NCBI RefSeq assembly: GCF_000702625.1
Contig: NZ_JNIS01000001.1
Coordinates: 2,546,001 to 2,610,000, forward strand
Direction: 5' to 3'
From: Exiguobacterium oxidotolerans JCM 12280
Lineage (GTDB): Bacteria > Bacillota > Bacilli > Exiguobacteriales > Exiguobacteriaceae
DNA: 64,000 nucleotides
This document shows, piece after piece, positions 8,842-16,076 of the stretch. Under the pieces are notes generated by a model that saw only the letters and a program-made list of their open reading frames with translations, did not search any database and was not told the DNA's origin. Numbering within the stretch: the first letter of the stretch is position 1; the number at the start of each line of letters is the position of its first letter. A program made the position numbers and the translations under genes.

Positions 8842-10383
8842 ATGCTCATAGTCACCGACCTACTCGGCAATTCCGAACGCATCGTCTCGGTGCGCGATCT
8901 ACAAAGGAAACGTCGCGTCAACGGGGAGCGCGAGCTCTCCTTTACATTGCTACGTTCAGATATCGACACGATCGGCTTTGACCTTGTGCAAGAAGAGAGT
9001 GAGATCCTGTTCGACGGCGATACCTATATCATCAAACAACTGAAAGAAATCGGGAGTGGCGACCGGACGTACAAGCAAGTCGATGCCGTCCACGCCTTTT
9101 TCCCGAAGTTGATTGACCAGTACAAGCATGAGACGACGAGTGGCACGAAGACCTTCGCGCAAGCCTTGGCGTTTGTGTTCGACGGCTCTGGCTATACCTA
9201 CACGTTGTCCGGGACGTATGACACGGAATCGTTTGACAATCTTGGAGATGATAACCGGTTGGCATTGTTCCAGCAAATCCTTGGACGGTACGGGGGCGAG
9301 TTCGAACTCGTCGGCAACATCGTGGTCATACGTGAACAAATCGGTATCGAAACGGACTTCCAGTTTCGATACAACTTTAACATCAAGACGCTGTCACGGA
9401 CGGTCGACACGACCAACCTCTCGACCTACGTCAAAGGATTCGGACAACCACTGACGGACTCCGAGGGGACGCCGACAGGCAATTACAAGGTACAGGGTGA
9501 GTATTACAGCCCGAACGTCGCACTCTACGGGATCCGGGAAGCGAAAGCCGTCCATGATGACCGGGTGACGACGATTGCGACGCTCAACAAGATGATGCAA
9601 GCGGCATTGCAAGACACACCATTGCTCTCGCTTGAACTCGATTTCCTCGACTTGCGTGCGGCAGGTTATCCGTTTATCGTCCCGAACGAAGGAGACCGCG
9701 TGCTGTTAATCTACGAGCCGATGGATTTGACGATTGTCGTGCGACTGGTCGAAATCGAGGAAAGTTTTAACTTTTACTTGCAGCCTGTCGGGACGAAAGT
9801 CACGCTTGCGAATCTCAACAAGGACATCACGGACACCGTCTCACAATTCAGTCGCACGACGAAAGCCGTCGATAAGGTCGTCAACCAGGACGGCACCGTC
9901 AAGACGGACATCCTAAGTGATGACGTCAAAAGCACAGTCGCGGCGGTGCAAGCCGCACGCAAAGAGTTAGCTTTTATCAATGGGATTCGCTCGGTTAAGC
10001 CAACGAATACACAACACCTTGTCGCATGGACGGCGAATGGCATCGGGACGTCAGAAGATGGTGGCATGACCTACCAAGAAGCCGTCACGGGTGAGGGGGT
10101 CAACCTCTCGAACAGCTATGGTACGTTGTCGCTTGCGAACGTCGAAGGCGTTGATGAGGCGCTGGCGGAAGCCGATGGACGTTTGGATGCGCTCGAAGCA
10201 ATAAACGCAGGAACGCGTTTGACGACGCTTGAGAATCGATTAAAGAGCGGGCGTGGGACGACAGCAGAACGTCCTGTCTTAACTGCTACTGATGATGGTT
10301 ATTTGTATTTCGACCGCACCTTGCTCAAAATGATTGTTTGGTCGGGTACAGCGTGGATCAATGTTGACGGAACAGTGTTGTAA
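8842..10383 (+). CDS. Tail-associated protein (Tal / prophage endopeptidase tail family)
   Basis: The 513-residue protein directly follows dit. Residues 1-330 show the beta-rich gp27-like hub fold of Prophage_tail/Tal proteins, with 'YVKGFGQP' around residue 197. The segment from about 335 to 470 is helical with coiled-coil character ('VDEALAEADGRLDALEAINAGTRLTTLENRL'). The last 45 residues form a small domain ending 'YLYFDRTLLKMIVWSGTAWINVDG', like the tip repeats of other tail fibres. No zinc-peptidase motif is visible, so lytic activity is not supported. Confidence 0.75.
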   Translation: MLIVTDLLGNSERIVSVRDLQRKRRVNGERELSFTLLRSDIDTIGFDLVQEESEILFDGDTYIIKQLKEIGSGDRTYKQVDAVHAFFPKLIDQYKHETTSGTKTFAQALAFVFDGSGYTYTLSGTYDTESFDNLGDDNRLALFQQILGRYGGEFELVGNIVVIREQIGIETDFQFRYNFNIKTLSRTVDTTNLSTYVKGFGQPLTDSEGTPTGNYKVQGEYYSPNVALYGIREAKAVHDDRVTTIATLNKMMQAALQDTPLLSLELDFLDLRAAGYPFIVPNEGDRVLLIYEPMDLTIVVRLVEIEESFNFYLQPVGTKVTLANLNKDITDTVSQFSRTTKAVDKVVNQDGTVKTDILSDDVKSTVAAVQAARKELAFINGIRSVKPTNTQHLVAWTANGIGTSEDGGMTYQEAVTGEGVNLSNSYGTLSLANVEGVDEALAEADGRLDALEAINAGTRLTTLENRLKSGRGTTAERPVLTATDDGYLYFDRTLLKMIVWSGTAWINVDGTVL

Positions 10384-10400
10384 AACAAAGGAGTGGATTT

Positions 10401-10475
10401 TTGCTCTATATCAACGGCATCAGCTTCGCCAATGGGTATCGCTACTGGCGTGGCACTTATACCACAGAGAATTAA
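10401..10475 (+). CDS. Possible 24-residue phage peptide
   Basis: A TTG start lies seven bases after AAAGGAG and opens a 24-codon frame with an aromatic-rich product, 'MLYINGISFANGYRYW' continuing for eight more residues. It fills the gap between tal and the tail spike gene and ends just before the spike ribosome site. Very small XkdX-type proteins are common at this place in phage operons. The frame is too short to be sure it is translated. Confidence 0.35.
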   Translation: MLYINGISFANGYRYWRGTYTTEN

Positions 10476-10488
10476 AGGAGGATGAAAC

Positions 10489-12516
10489 ATGGCGAGCTTT
10501 TCATATAAAAACATCGGTCTCCCACTTGATTTACTCAACTGGGAAGTGCTAAATGAAAATTTTAAGAACGTCGCACGTGATTTGAATAAAATCAGTAATG
10601 ATATTTTAGAGGAAGTAAGCGATGCTGCCAGTTTAAGATATTTGTCGCCAGTCGCTACACTTTCGGTGTTATCTTCGACTTATCCGGATGCTAAAGAAGG
10701 TGACGCTGCACAAACGTTGGATGATAATAAAATTTATCGTTACAACGGTACGAATTGGGTCTTTGTCCAACAGTTCGGTTCAGGCCCCTTCACTGATGTA
10801 TACAATCAATTGGCTTTGCAACGCAGTTTTATAAACGTCAAATCTTTCGGTGCAGTTGGTGATGGAGTCAGCGATGATACGAATGCCATCCGATCAGCCA
10901 TTCAATCCCTTCCGTCCACAGGTGGAAACATCTATTTCCCAAACGGTAAGTACCGCATTACGGATTCAATCGTCTTAAAAAATGGTACCATCATCACTGG
11001 TGAGACATCTACTGGCGCCCTTATTTATCCTGATTGCGACATCATGAACACGTCGGAGCAGACAAGTGTTACACCTTGTTTCCGAGTTTCTTCGTCCGCA
11101 AAAAACATCGGGTTTTATAAAATTGGTGTAGATAGTTCGAAGGCGTCGAACACGATTATGGCTTCTACTCTCATCACAAGTGGTGCTGGAATATCCAATT
11201 TCTTCGCTTTTGATATTTATGGGAAAGATGTCTATCAATTGCTTAAGTTCAGTGATTGTTCAGATATGTATTTCGAAAAGATTCTACTTGTGCCACCAAC
11301 CAAAGTTTTGCCGGTGCCTCCTGAAAATGCTCTTAGTTTTGTACGCTGTCGAAATGTCAATATCTCAAATCTGATTGTATACGGAACGGCGGAAATTATT
11401 GATATGTCACAGTGCATCAACGTCACAATCGATAATGTCATCGGGGAATCTGGCGTCGGTGACGAGAATGAAGCATTCGACATCGGTGGCTGTAAGAATG
11501 TTACCATCGATAACTGTATCACCAATGGATTCGGGGAAGCGGTCAAACTAAAACAAGAAGGCAATTTACCGACTTACCTTATTACGGAAGACATTACTAT
11601 TTCAAACTGCCAATTTCGTGAATTTTCAAAAGCTGGTATTGAATTGTTAACCAATAAGGTTCTGGCAGATTACGTCATCAAAAATATTAAAATCAGCAAC
11701 TGCACGATTGAGAGTTCCGTTACCAATAGTCGTGGCATCTATCAAGTCAGTAGCGTCAACAATTACGGTTTTGAAAACGTAGAAGTCCGAGACACAAAGA
11801 TTGAAGTTCCGAACTACGCTATTGATGTGGCGAACGCATCGAACTTTAAATTAAAAGGCGGAAATGCGTTGACATCATCTCTTTACTCAGCAATCAAGTT
11901 CATTTCTGATGTGGGGCACCCATATGCGGAAAAAACGAAGGACTTCGGAATCGATGACACTGAAATCAAAGTCAGCGGGAACGGGAAGGCGATTGATTTG
12001 GCACGCATCTATGGTTTCACTATGAAGGATGTCACAATTGATGTTCCAAAATCAACGTCTTCGAGCAACTATGCTGTTTATTTATTGAATGTCAAAGATC
12101 CAAAAATCACTCGGAGTAAAATTTCGGGCGGCGGATATGGGATTAGTTTAAACTGGACGACTAGTGAAACGTATCTGCACAGTACGGCAAAAATGATCAC
12201 TGCTTTCATCAAAGATAATGAAATCAAAAACTTTGGGGTCTATGGAGTACGCTTAAATGTCGACATGCCGACCGATCTCGCTGTCACTTACAAGTATGCT
12301 CGTATCACAAATAATGATTTCTATATTGATGAAAATACCTCTCAAAGCGGACAAACAGCAATTCAGTTCCGTGCTCGCCGGATTACAGGCGGATTTGATT
12401 ATATCAAAGCAGACCAAAACACGATGTACCGAGTTCCAACGGCTATCGGGTACGACGGAGTCACTTTGGGATCTAATTCAGTAGTCACTCCTAACATGAT
12501 TTACACTGGAGCATAA
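10489..12516 (+). CDS. Tail spike with pectate-lyase-type beta-helix
   Basis: The 675-residue protein starts at an ATG behind AAAGGAGGATG. Residues 1-115 form a head-binding and neck region. At about 118-160 it has 'VKSFGAVGDGVSDDTNAI' and 'GGNIYFPNGKYRI', the signature opening of Pectate_lyase_3 right-handed beta-helices. Residues 160-620 are a run of short beta-strand repeats. Such proteins bind, and often cleave, surface polysaccharide and decide host range. The gene is visibly richer in A and T and uses different codons from the structural genes around it, suggesting a module acquired from another phage. Confidence 0.8.
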   Translation: MASFSYKNIGLPLDLLNWEVLNENFKNVARDLNKISNDILEEVSDAASLRYLSPVATLSVLSSTYPDAKEGDAAQTLDDNKIYRYNGTNWVFVQQFGSGPFTDVYNQLALQRSFINVKSFGAVGDGVSDDTNAIRSAIQSLPSTGGNIYFPNGKYRITDSIVLKNGTIITGETSTGALIYPDCDIMNTSEQTSVTPCFRVSSSAKNIGFYKIGVDSSKASNTIMASTLITSGAGISNFFAFDIYGKDVYQLLKFSDCSDMYFEKILLVPPTKVLPVPPENALSFVRCRNVNISNLIVYGTAEIIDMSQCINVTIDNVIGESGVGDENEAFDIGGCKNVTIDNCITNGFGEAVKLKQEGNLPTYLITEDITISNCQFREFSKAGIELLTNKVLADYVIKNIKISNCTIESSVTNSRGIYQVSSVNNYGFENVEVRDTKIEVPNYAIDVANASNFKLKGGNALTSSLYSAIKFISDVGHPYAEKTKDFGIDDTEIKVSGNGKAIDLARIYGFTMKDVTIDVPKSTSSSNYAVYLLNVKDPKITRSKISGGGYGISLNWTTSETYLHSTAKMITAFIKDNEIKNFGVYGVRLNVDMPTDLAVTYKYARITNNDFYIDENTSQSGQTAIQFRARRITGGFDYIKADQNTMYRVPTAIGYDGVTLGSNSVVTPNMIYTGA

Positions 12517-12578
12517 TATCAAGCGTCCTTCACCGGGCGCTCTCATATCAATCACCACAGACCCTACATCATAGACCG

Positions 12579-12656
12579 CATCACACTAGGGGGTAAATCC
12601 TGAATAACCCAACGCCATAGGCGTTTTTCTTTTGCACTCACATCACACTAGGGGGT
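12579..12656 (+). repeat. Pair of 16-base direct repeats
   Basis: CATCACACTAGGGGGT occurs at 12579-12594 and again at 12641-12656, 62 bases apart. Each copy contains a ribosome-site-like AGGGGGT. Only the second is followed by a usable start codon (TTG at 12663). The duplication spans the small terminator at 12611-12630. Confidence 0.8.
12611..12630 (+). terminator. Small hairpin terminator between spike and lysis genes
   Basis: The stem AACGCC/GGCGTT has a three-base loop and runs into a T tract. It separates the tail module from the lysis module. Confidence 0.6.
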
Positions 12657-12680
12657 CATCGCTTGGAAGGAGCTGCCGAC

Positions 12681-13097
12681 ATGGATAGCATTATCCAGAC
12701 CGTACACGATCACGGGGAACGCATCGCTTTACTAGAAAAATCAGACGAGAAGACACGGCTTGAAATCACATCGATTAACGAGAAGCTCGGAACCGTCGAG
12801 CGCTCGCAACACAAGATTGAATCCACGCTCCACGACGTCTCCCGCGAGACACGCTCGGTCATCCGAGACTCGCAGGACATGACGCGTGGGCTTTTTAAAT
12901 CGCAGGAACTCGTCATCTCGCAACTCGCGACGGCGTTCGAAAACGAAGCTGGACGCCAGCATAAGGAAACGACGCTGAATGTCGAGGTACAGGATAAACA
13001 GCGTGACCGAGTTTGGGCGGCATTCGGCAAATGGTCTGCCATCATCGTCCCGACACTCGGTGGAATCGCAACAATCATCGGTTACTTCTATAAATAA
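12681..13097 (+). CDS. XhlA-like phage protein with C-terminal membrane anchor
   Basis: The 138-residue protein has a long amphipathic coiled coil ('HGERIALLEKSDEKTRLEI' onward) and one C-terminal membrane helix ('WSAIIVPTLGGIATIIGYFYK'). This is the layout of XhlA/hemolysin-type proteins, which sit beside the endolysin and holin and assist lysis at the membrane. The ATG at 12681, behind GGAAGGAG, is preferred. A TTG at 12663, behind the second AGGGGGT repeat, would add six residues. Confidence 0.7.
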   Translation: MDSIIQTVHDHGERIALLEKSDEKTRLEITSINEKLGTVERSQHKIESTLHDVSRETRSVIRDSQDMTRGLFKSQELVISQLATAFENEAGRQHKETTLNVEVQDKQRDRVWAAFGKWSAIIVPTLGGIATIIGYFYK

Positions 13098-13114
13098 TCA
13101 AGGAGGCTACATCT

Positions 13115-13957
13115 ATGTATTACGACAAACGGAATAAGGAAGCACTCGCAGAACTCGCGCCGAACACGCAAAAAGCCGCACGCCAGTGGTACGACTACCT
13201 CGTCAAGAACGGCATCGAAGTACTGATCTACGACGCACGCCGGACGGAAGCGGAGCAACGGGCGAACGTAAACTCAGGCGCCTCACAAACAATGTACTCG
13301 TATCACCTCGTCGGGCAAGCGCTCGATTTTGTTCCTATTAAAGATGGCAAAGCCTTATGGGGTGGATATAATGCGTCTAATATCCAAAAAGCCATCAAAG
13401 AAGCGCAACGCATCGGCTTCACGTGGGGTGGAGATTGGGATTCGGACGGCAACCAACGCGATGAAACGTTCATCGATTCACCACACCTGCAGTACAACTA
13501 CAAAGGCTATGGCTCAGACAAGGTCTTGGCATCTTCGACGCCTGTCAGCAAGCCCGCCTCATCTGCATCAAGCAAGACGCATCAGGTCGTCGCAGGCGAC
13601 ACATTGAGCGAACTCGCGGTCAAGTACAAGACGACGGTCGCGAACCTCAAGGCGTGGAACAACCTCAAGGACGCGGACATCAACATCGGGTGGACGCTGA
13701 ACGTCGCGAAACCTGCTGCACCTGTCAAGGCATCGAGTGCCGCGATCATTGCATTCCCAGGCGACGCGCTATACCGCACGCAAGATAAATCAAAGATGAA
13801 GCAAATCAACATCGAACGCATTCAGCGCGCTGTCGGTGCTCCGGTAACGGGCAAGTTTGACGCGGCTACCGAGAAAGCGGTCGAGGCATATCAGAAGCGC
13901 AAGAAGCTCGCCATCGATGGTGTCGTCGGTAAAGATACATGGAACATGCTTTTTTAA
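13115..13957 (+). CDS. Endolysin: M15 peptidase, LysM and peptidoglycan-binding domains
   Basis: The 280-residue protein has three parts. Residues 1-132 form an M15C-type L-alanyl-D-glutamate peptidase with zinc ligands in 'SYHLVGQALD' (His64, Asp71) and 'DSPHLQY' (His124). Residues about 155-198 are a LysM domain ('HQVVAGDTLSELAVKYKTT'). Residues about 230-280 are a PG_binding_1 domain. No signal peptide is seen, so release depends on the holin that follows. Two different cell-wall anchors on one lysin is less common than one. The start follows CAAGGAGGC. Confidence 0.9.
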   Translation: MYYDKRNKEALAELAPNTQKAARQWYDYLVKNGIEVLIYDARRTEAEQRANVNSGASQTMYSYHLVGQALDFVPIKDGKALWGGYNASNIQKAIKEAQRIGFTWGGDWDSDGNQRDETFIDSPHLQYNYKGYGSDKVLASSTPVSKPASSASSKTHQVVAGDTLSELAVKYKTTVANLKAWNNLKDADINIGWTLNVAKPAAPVKASSAAIIAFPGDALYRTQDKSKMKQINIERIQRAVGAPVTGKFDAATEKAVEAYQKRKKLAIDGVVGKDTWNMLF

Positions 13958-13980
13958 CCTAATCGAAATGGGGAATTGAT

Positions 13981-14235
13981 ATGAACGAAAAAACAATCGC
14001 TTTCGTCCGCCTTGCCATCCCACTCTATGCCATGCTCAACGCGACCTTGCTTGCGATGGGCTATGACCCGTTGCCATTCGAATCTGAAAAGGTGGACGGC
14101 TTCGTCACGGGTGCGGTCGGTGTCGTCGGTTTAATCGTCGCCTGGTGGAAGAACAATAACGTCACACCGGAAGCACAACAGATGCAGCAGGCGCTCGACG
14201 ACAAGAAGCAATACAATCAACTGAAAAACCTCTAA
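13981..14235 (+). CDS. Phage holin (SPP1 / phi-LC3 type)
   Basis: The 84-residue protein has two membrane helices, at about residues 8-27 and 41-57 ('GFVTGAVGVVGLIVAWW'). They are joined by a short loop and followed by a charged tail with 'TPEAQQMQQALDDKK'. The pattern matches small class II holins that sit beside the endolysin and open the membrane at the end of the lytic cycle. It lies 24 bases after the lysin stop and is followed by a terminator that closes the late operon. Confidence 0.85.
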   Translation: MNEKTIAFVRLAIPLYAMLNATLLAMGYDPLPFESEKVDGFVTGAVGVVGLIVAWWKNNNVTPEAQQMQQALDDKKQYNQLKNL

Positions 14236-14240
14236 CCAAC

Positions 14241-14267
14241 GCCTACCCTCACGGGTGGGCTTTTTTG
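14241..14267 (+). terminator. Terminator of the phage late operon
   Basis: The stem GCCTACCC/GGGTGGGC has one wobble pair, a four-base loop and six or more T residues. It lies six bases after the holin stop. Confidence 0.85.
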
Positions 14268-14315
14268 TTTGTTCTAAAATGGGTAAATCAGGAAATTATA
14301 TGCTATATTCAAATT

Positions 14316-14394
14316 GCGGTTGGGGAACCGCACGATGTCTAACGGGGCATCATCGAAATTGGATAGGCCTCCTGCATCTGTGGGAGGTCTTTTG
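14316..14394 (+). ncRNA. Candidate small phage RNA with its own promoter and terminator
   Basis: An extended -10 element (TG-C-TATATT, ending at 14309) precedes three consecutive stem-loops. The first is a perfect GCGGTT/AACCGC hairpin with a GGGG loop at 14316-14331. The second is GATG/CATC at 14334-14351. The third is AGGCCTCC/GGAGGTCT with a trailing TTTT at 14365-14393. No credible frame is present. There is no clear -35 box. The RNA would be about 80 nt and lies in the non-late, potentially lysogeny-expressed end of the prophage. Confidence 0.4.
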
Positions 14395-14402
14395 TCGTAC
14401 AC

Positions 14403-14428
14403 AAAAAGAGTGCCCGTTTAGGACACTC
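14403..14428 (-). terminator. Terminator overlapping the stop of the reverse-strand end gene
   Basis: Read on the reverse strand, GAGTGTCC/GGGCACTC forms a hairpin followed by TTTTT. The stop codon of the small gene at 14418 lies in the loop. Confidence 0.7.
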
Positions 14429-14624
14429 CCAGTTGCATGCGTAGTTGTTCCTCGAAGCGTGCTCGCTTCATCTTGCTTTGCGTAACGTCGAGTTGCATCA
14501 GCGTCTCGGTCTGCTTGAGCACATCGACCTGCAAGCCTTTCGTCAGACGTTCGAGTGCGGCGAGGATCTCAGGTACCTCTCCCGACAGCACGATCTGTGT
14601 CTTGTTTACCAGCATCACTTTCAT
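14418..14624 (-). CDS. Small prophage protein at the attachment end, unknown function
   Basis: The 68-residue protein is not recognised. The ATG at 14624 is chosen because AAGGGAGGG lies four to six bases upstream, although the frame continues 30 codons further. The product starts with a hydrophobic strand, 'MKVMLVNKTQIVLSG', followed by amphipathic helices and a basic, Gln/Met-rich C-terminus. It is the only gene on this strand in the phage region and lies next to the host junction, the usual place for lysogeny-expressed cargo or regulators. A palindrome at 14669-14685 and repeats at 14694-14727 lie upstream, where an operator would be. Confidence 0.55.
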   Translation of the reverse strand: MKVMLVNKTQIVLSGEVPEILAALERLTKGLQVDVLKQTETLMQLDVTQSKMKRARFEEQLRMQLGVS

Positions 14625-14668
14625 AATGCCCTCCCTTGTGTAAACAGTGCGACGGTCAATGCTTAATG

Positions 14669-14727
14669 ATACCCCGTGTGGGTATCTGCTAAACTGCACC
14701 GCATCTGCACACAATCTGCACCTGCAC
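14669..14727. promoter_or_regulatory. Palindrome plus CTGCAC repeat cluster near the prophage end
   Basis: ATACCC/GGGTAT arms around a 5-base centre lie at 14669-14685. CTGCAC follows at 14694, 14705, 14716 and 14722, the first three exactly 11 bases apart, about one DNA turn. The cluster lies between the reverse-strand gene and the comGC junction. It could be an operator for that gene or an arm-type or excision-factor binding array. Spacing and symmetry are read directly; the function is inferred. Confidence 0.5.
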
Positions 14728-14838
14728 AGTCAAATGCACATTATTTTATCTACTCCACGCTTCACCTCACGACGAAAACCCTCCTATTATCAACGATTCT
14801 TTTAACCGCTTTTCTTCTATATAACTAAACGCTATTAT
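14728..14838. other. Right prophage-chromosome junction (attR region)
   Basis: Leftward of about 14800 the sequence is non-coding phage-side DNA. From about 14830 rightward the comGC frame becomes recognisable ('YYAKEKKYPETL'). The crossover core must lie within this interval. It cannot be fixed without the left junction, which is outside the window. Confidence 0.55.
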
Positions 14839-14967
14839 GCGAAAGAAAAAAAATATCCGGAAACATTGCAGACGATTAACCGTGGTACTGCTGAAAAACC
14901 AAATGAACTGCTCTGCGATCAGGAGACGTATACCTATGATTCGAAAACGGGCGAACTTACGAAGTGA
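14806..14967 (+). pseudogene. comGC: 3' fragment of comGC, cut by the prophage
   Basis: The frame ending at the TGA 14965-14967 reads 'YYAKEKKYPETLQTI', later 'ELLCDQETYTYDSKTGELTK'. This matches the C-terminal end of ComGC: a helix with 'YP.TL', then a Cys before the final beta-turn. The signal segment and hydrophobic helix of this major pseudopilin are absent, the frame is closed by TAA at 14803-14805, and no start codon lies in it. The stop overlaps comGD, as in intact comG operons. The missing 5' part, with comGA and comGB, should lie at the other end of the prophage. Confidence 0.75.
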
Positions 14968-15397
14968 CGGGTTTACATTGATTGAAATGAGTGGAGTCTT
15001 AATGATTACCGGTCTGCTGTGCTTATTGTTATTGCCGACTGTTATTGATCGGCGCCCGGCAATTTATTTACTCGAACAAGATATTGCGATGATGCGGCAA
15101 GATTTTCAGACGTTACGGTTGCTGCAATACTCGAAAACGGATAATCAAAATACCATTCAATTTCGATGGCGTGCAGACGGGGCGGGATATTTTATCATGG
15201 TGAACGATCGAATCCTGTGGCAGAGAACGTTTCAACCGGGTCATAGTTGTATCATCCCGACGACCGGGCGAGTGATTTACTTTAAAAGTTATCATTCGAC
15301 CTATGCCTCGACGTGGTACTGCCGTTCAGCAAAACAAGAATATGAAATAAAATTCCTCCTCGGAAATTATCAAATGTTGATTCAAAAAATGAGGTGA
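14936..15397 (+). CDS. comGD: Competence pseudopilin ComGD
   Basis: The 153-residue protein has the prepilin signal 'DGFTLIEMSGVLMITGLL' at about residues 11-28: a Gly before the cleavage point, Phe at +1 and Glu at +5, then a hydrophobic helix. It is a minor pseudopilin of the DNA-uptake apparatus, processed by ComC. The ATG at 14936, behind AGGAG, is chosen over the upstream ATG at 14837, which belongs to the comGC remnant in another frame. Translation would overlap the comGC stop by 32 bases. With comGC split, the natural comG promoter is disconnected from this gene. Confidence 0.8.
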   Translation: MIRKRANLRSDGFTLIEMSGVLMITGLLCLLLLPTVIDRRPAIYLLEQDIAMMRQDFQTLRLLQYSKTDNQNTIQFRWRADGAGYFIMVNDRILWQRTFQPGHSCIIPTTGRVIYFKSYHSTYASTWYCRSAKQEYEIKFLLGNYQMLIQKMR

Positions 15398-15403
15398 AAT
15401 GGC

Positions 15404-15760
15404 ATGCGGTCGAAGGTAAAAAGAGTTGTTTGCTCGGAGGAAGAGCGTGGATTCACTCTCCTTGAAGTGATGCTCTCACTTGTCGCCATCAGTTTGTTTT
15501 TAGTATTAGCGATTGATCCTTACTTGAATTTCCAAAAACAAAAAACACAGTTAATTGTTGAGACACGGCGCTTGGACGAGATGGCATCGAAGCAAGTGGT
15601 GGGTGATTCGACGGGGTATCGTGTCGAGGAAGGGAAGTGGTGTCTTGAAACGTTATGCCTTGCGAGCCGAATCCGGAACGACCCTCCTCGAAATTTCAAT
15701 GGTCCTTTGGTTGAGTCCTCTGTTACTCCTTGGATTATTGACGATGACACAACTCGTTAG
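15404..15760 (+). CDS. comGE: Competence pseudopilin ComGE
   Basis: The 118-residue protein carries the prepilin signal 'ERGFTLLEVMLSLVAISLFL' at about residues 14-33, followed by a short beta-rich body. The size matches ComGE of B. subtilis. It starts six bases after comGD and its 3' end overlaps comGF by more than 100 bases. The last 40 residues run over the comGF signal region in another frame and look unusual ('RIRNDPPRNFNGP'). The start follows GAGGTGAAATGGC. Confidence 0.75.
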   Translation: MRSKVKRVVCSEEERGFTLLEVMLSLVAISLFLVLAIDPYLNFQKQKTQLIVETRRLDEMASKQVVGDSTGYRVEEGKWCLETLCLASRIRNDPPRNFNGPLVESSVTPWIIDDDTTR

Positions 15761-16076
15761 CAACGCCAATCAAACAGAATGGATGGAAGAGGATCTGTTT
15801 TTTCATACCGTCGAACGATTGATGTGGCGAAGCATCGAGTGTGGTTTAGTGGGAGAAGAGCTGAGGGGACGGGATGTCGATCCGGGAGAGGAGCCGATTA
15901 AGTGGCGGCTCGTTCGTGTACAAAATCAAATACGGCTCAAAAAAGAGTTTGGAGGCGAACTGACGTATGCCCACGACGTGACGCATTATCGAATCAAAGA
16001 AGACGGAGCCCGAATCGTAATCGAACTCAATCAGCGGTCTCGAACTTACGCCTGCAAGAAACCGGCTTCATCCTGA
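15645..16076 (+). CDS. comGF: Competence protein ComGF
   Basis: The 143-residue form starts at a TTG behind AGGAAGGGAAG and places 'ESGTTLLEISMVLWL' near the N-terminus, as expected for a ComGF pseudopilin-like protein. Longer forms from TTG codons upstream are possible but would add residues that are a shadow of comGE. The body contains 'LVRVQNQIRLKKEF' and ends in a Cys-containing tail. It overlaps comGE at its start and comGG at its end. Confidence 0.7.
   Translation: MKRYALRAESGTTLLEISMVLWLSPLLLLGLLTMTQLVSNANQTEWMEEDLFFHTVERLMWRSIECGLVGEELRGRDVDPGEEPIKWRLVRVQNQIRLKKEFGGELTYAHDVTHYRIKEDGARIVIELNQRSRTYACKKPASS

Noticed and set aside
14255-14485. Open frame of 76 codons crossing the end of the phage late operon
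   Set aside because: It crosses three hairpins and the reverse-strand gene at 14418, and begins in the T tract of a terminator.
14837-14935. Upstream ATG giving a longer ComGD
   Set aside because: The added residues are a shadow of the comGC remnant in another frame, and the ATG at 14936 has a proper ribosome site and places the prepilin signal correctly.
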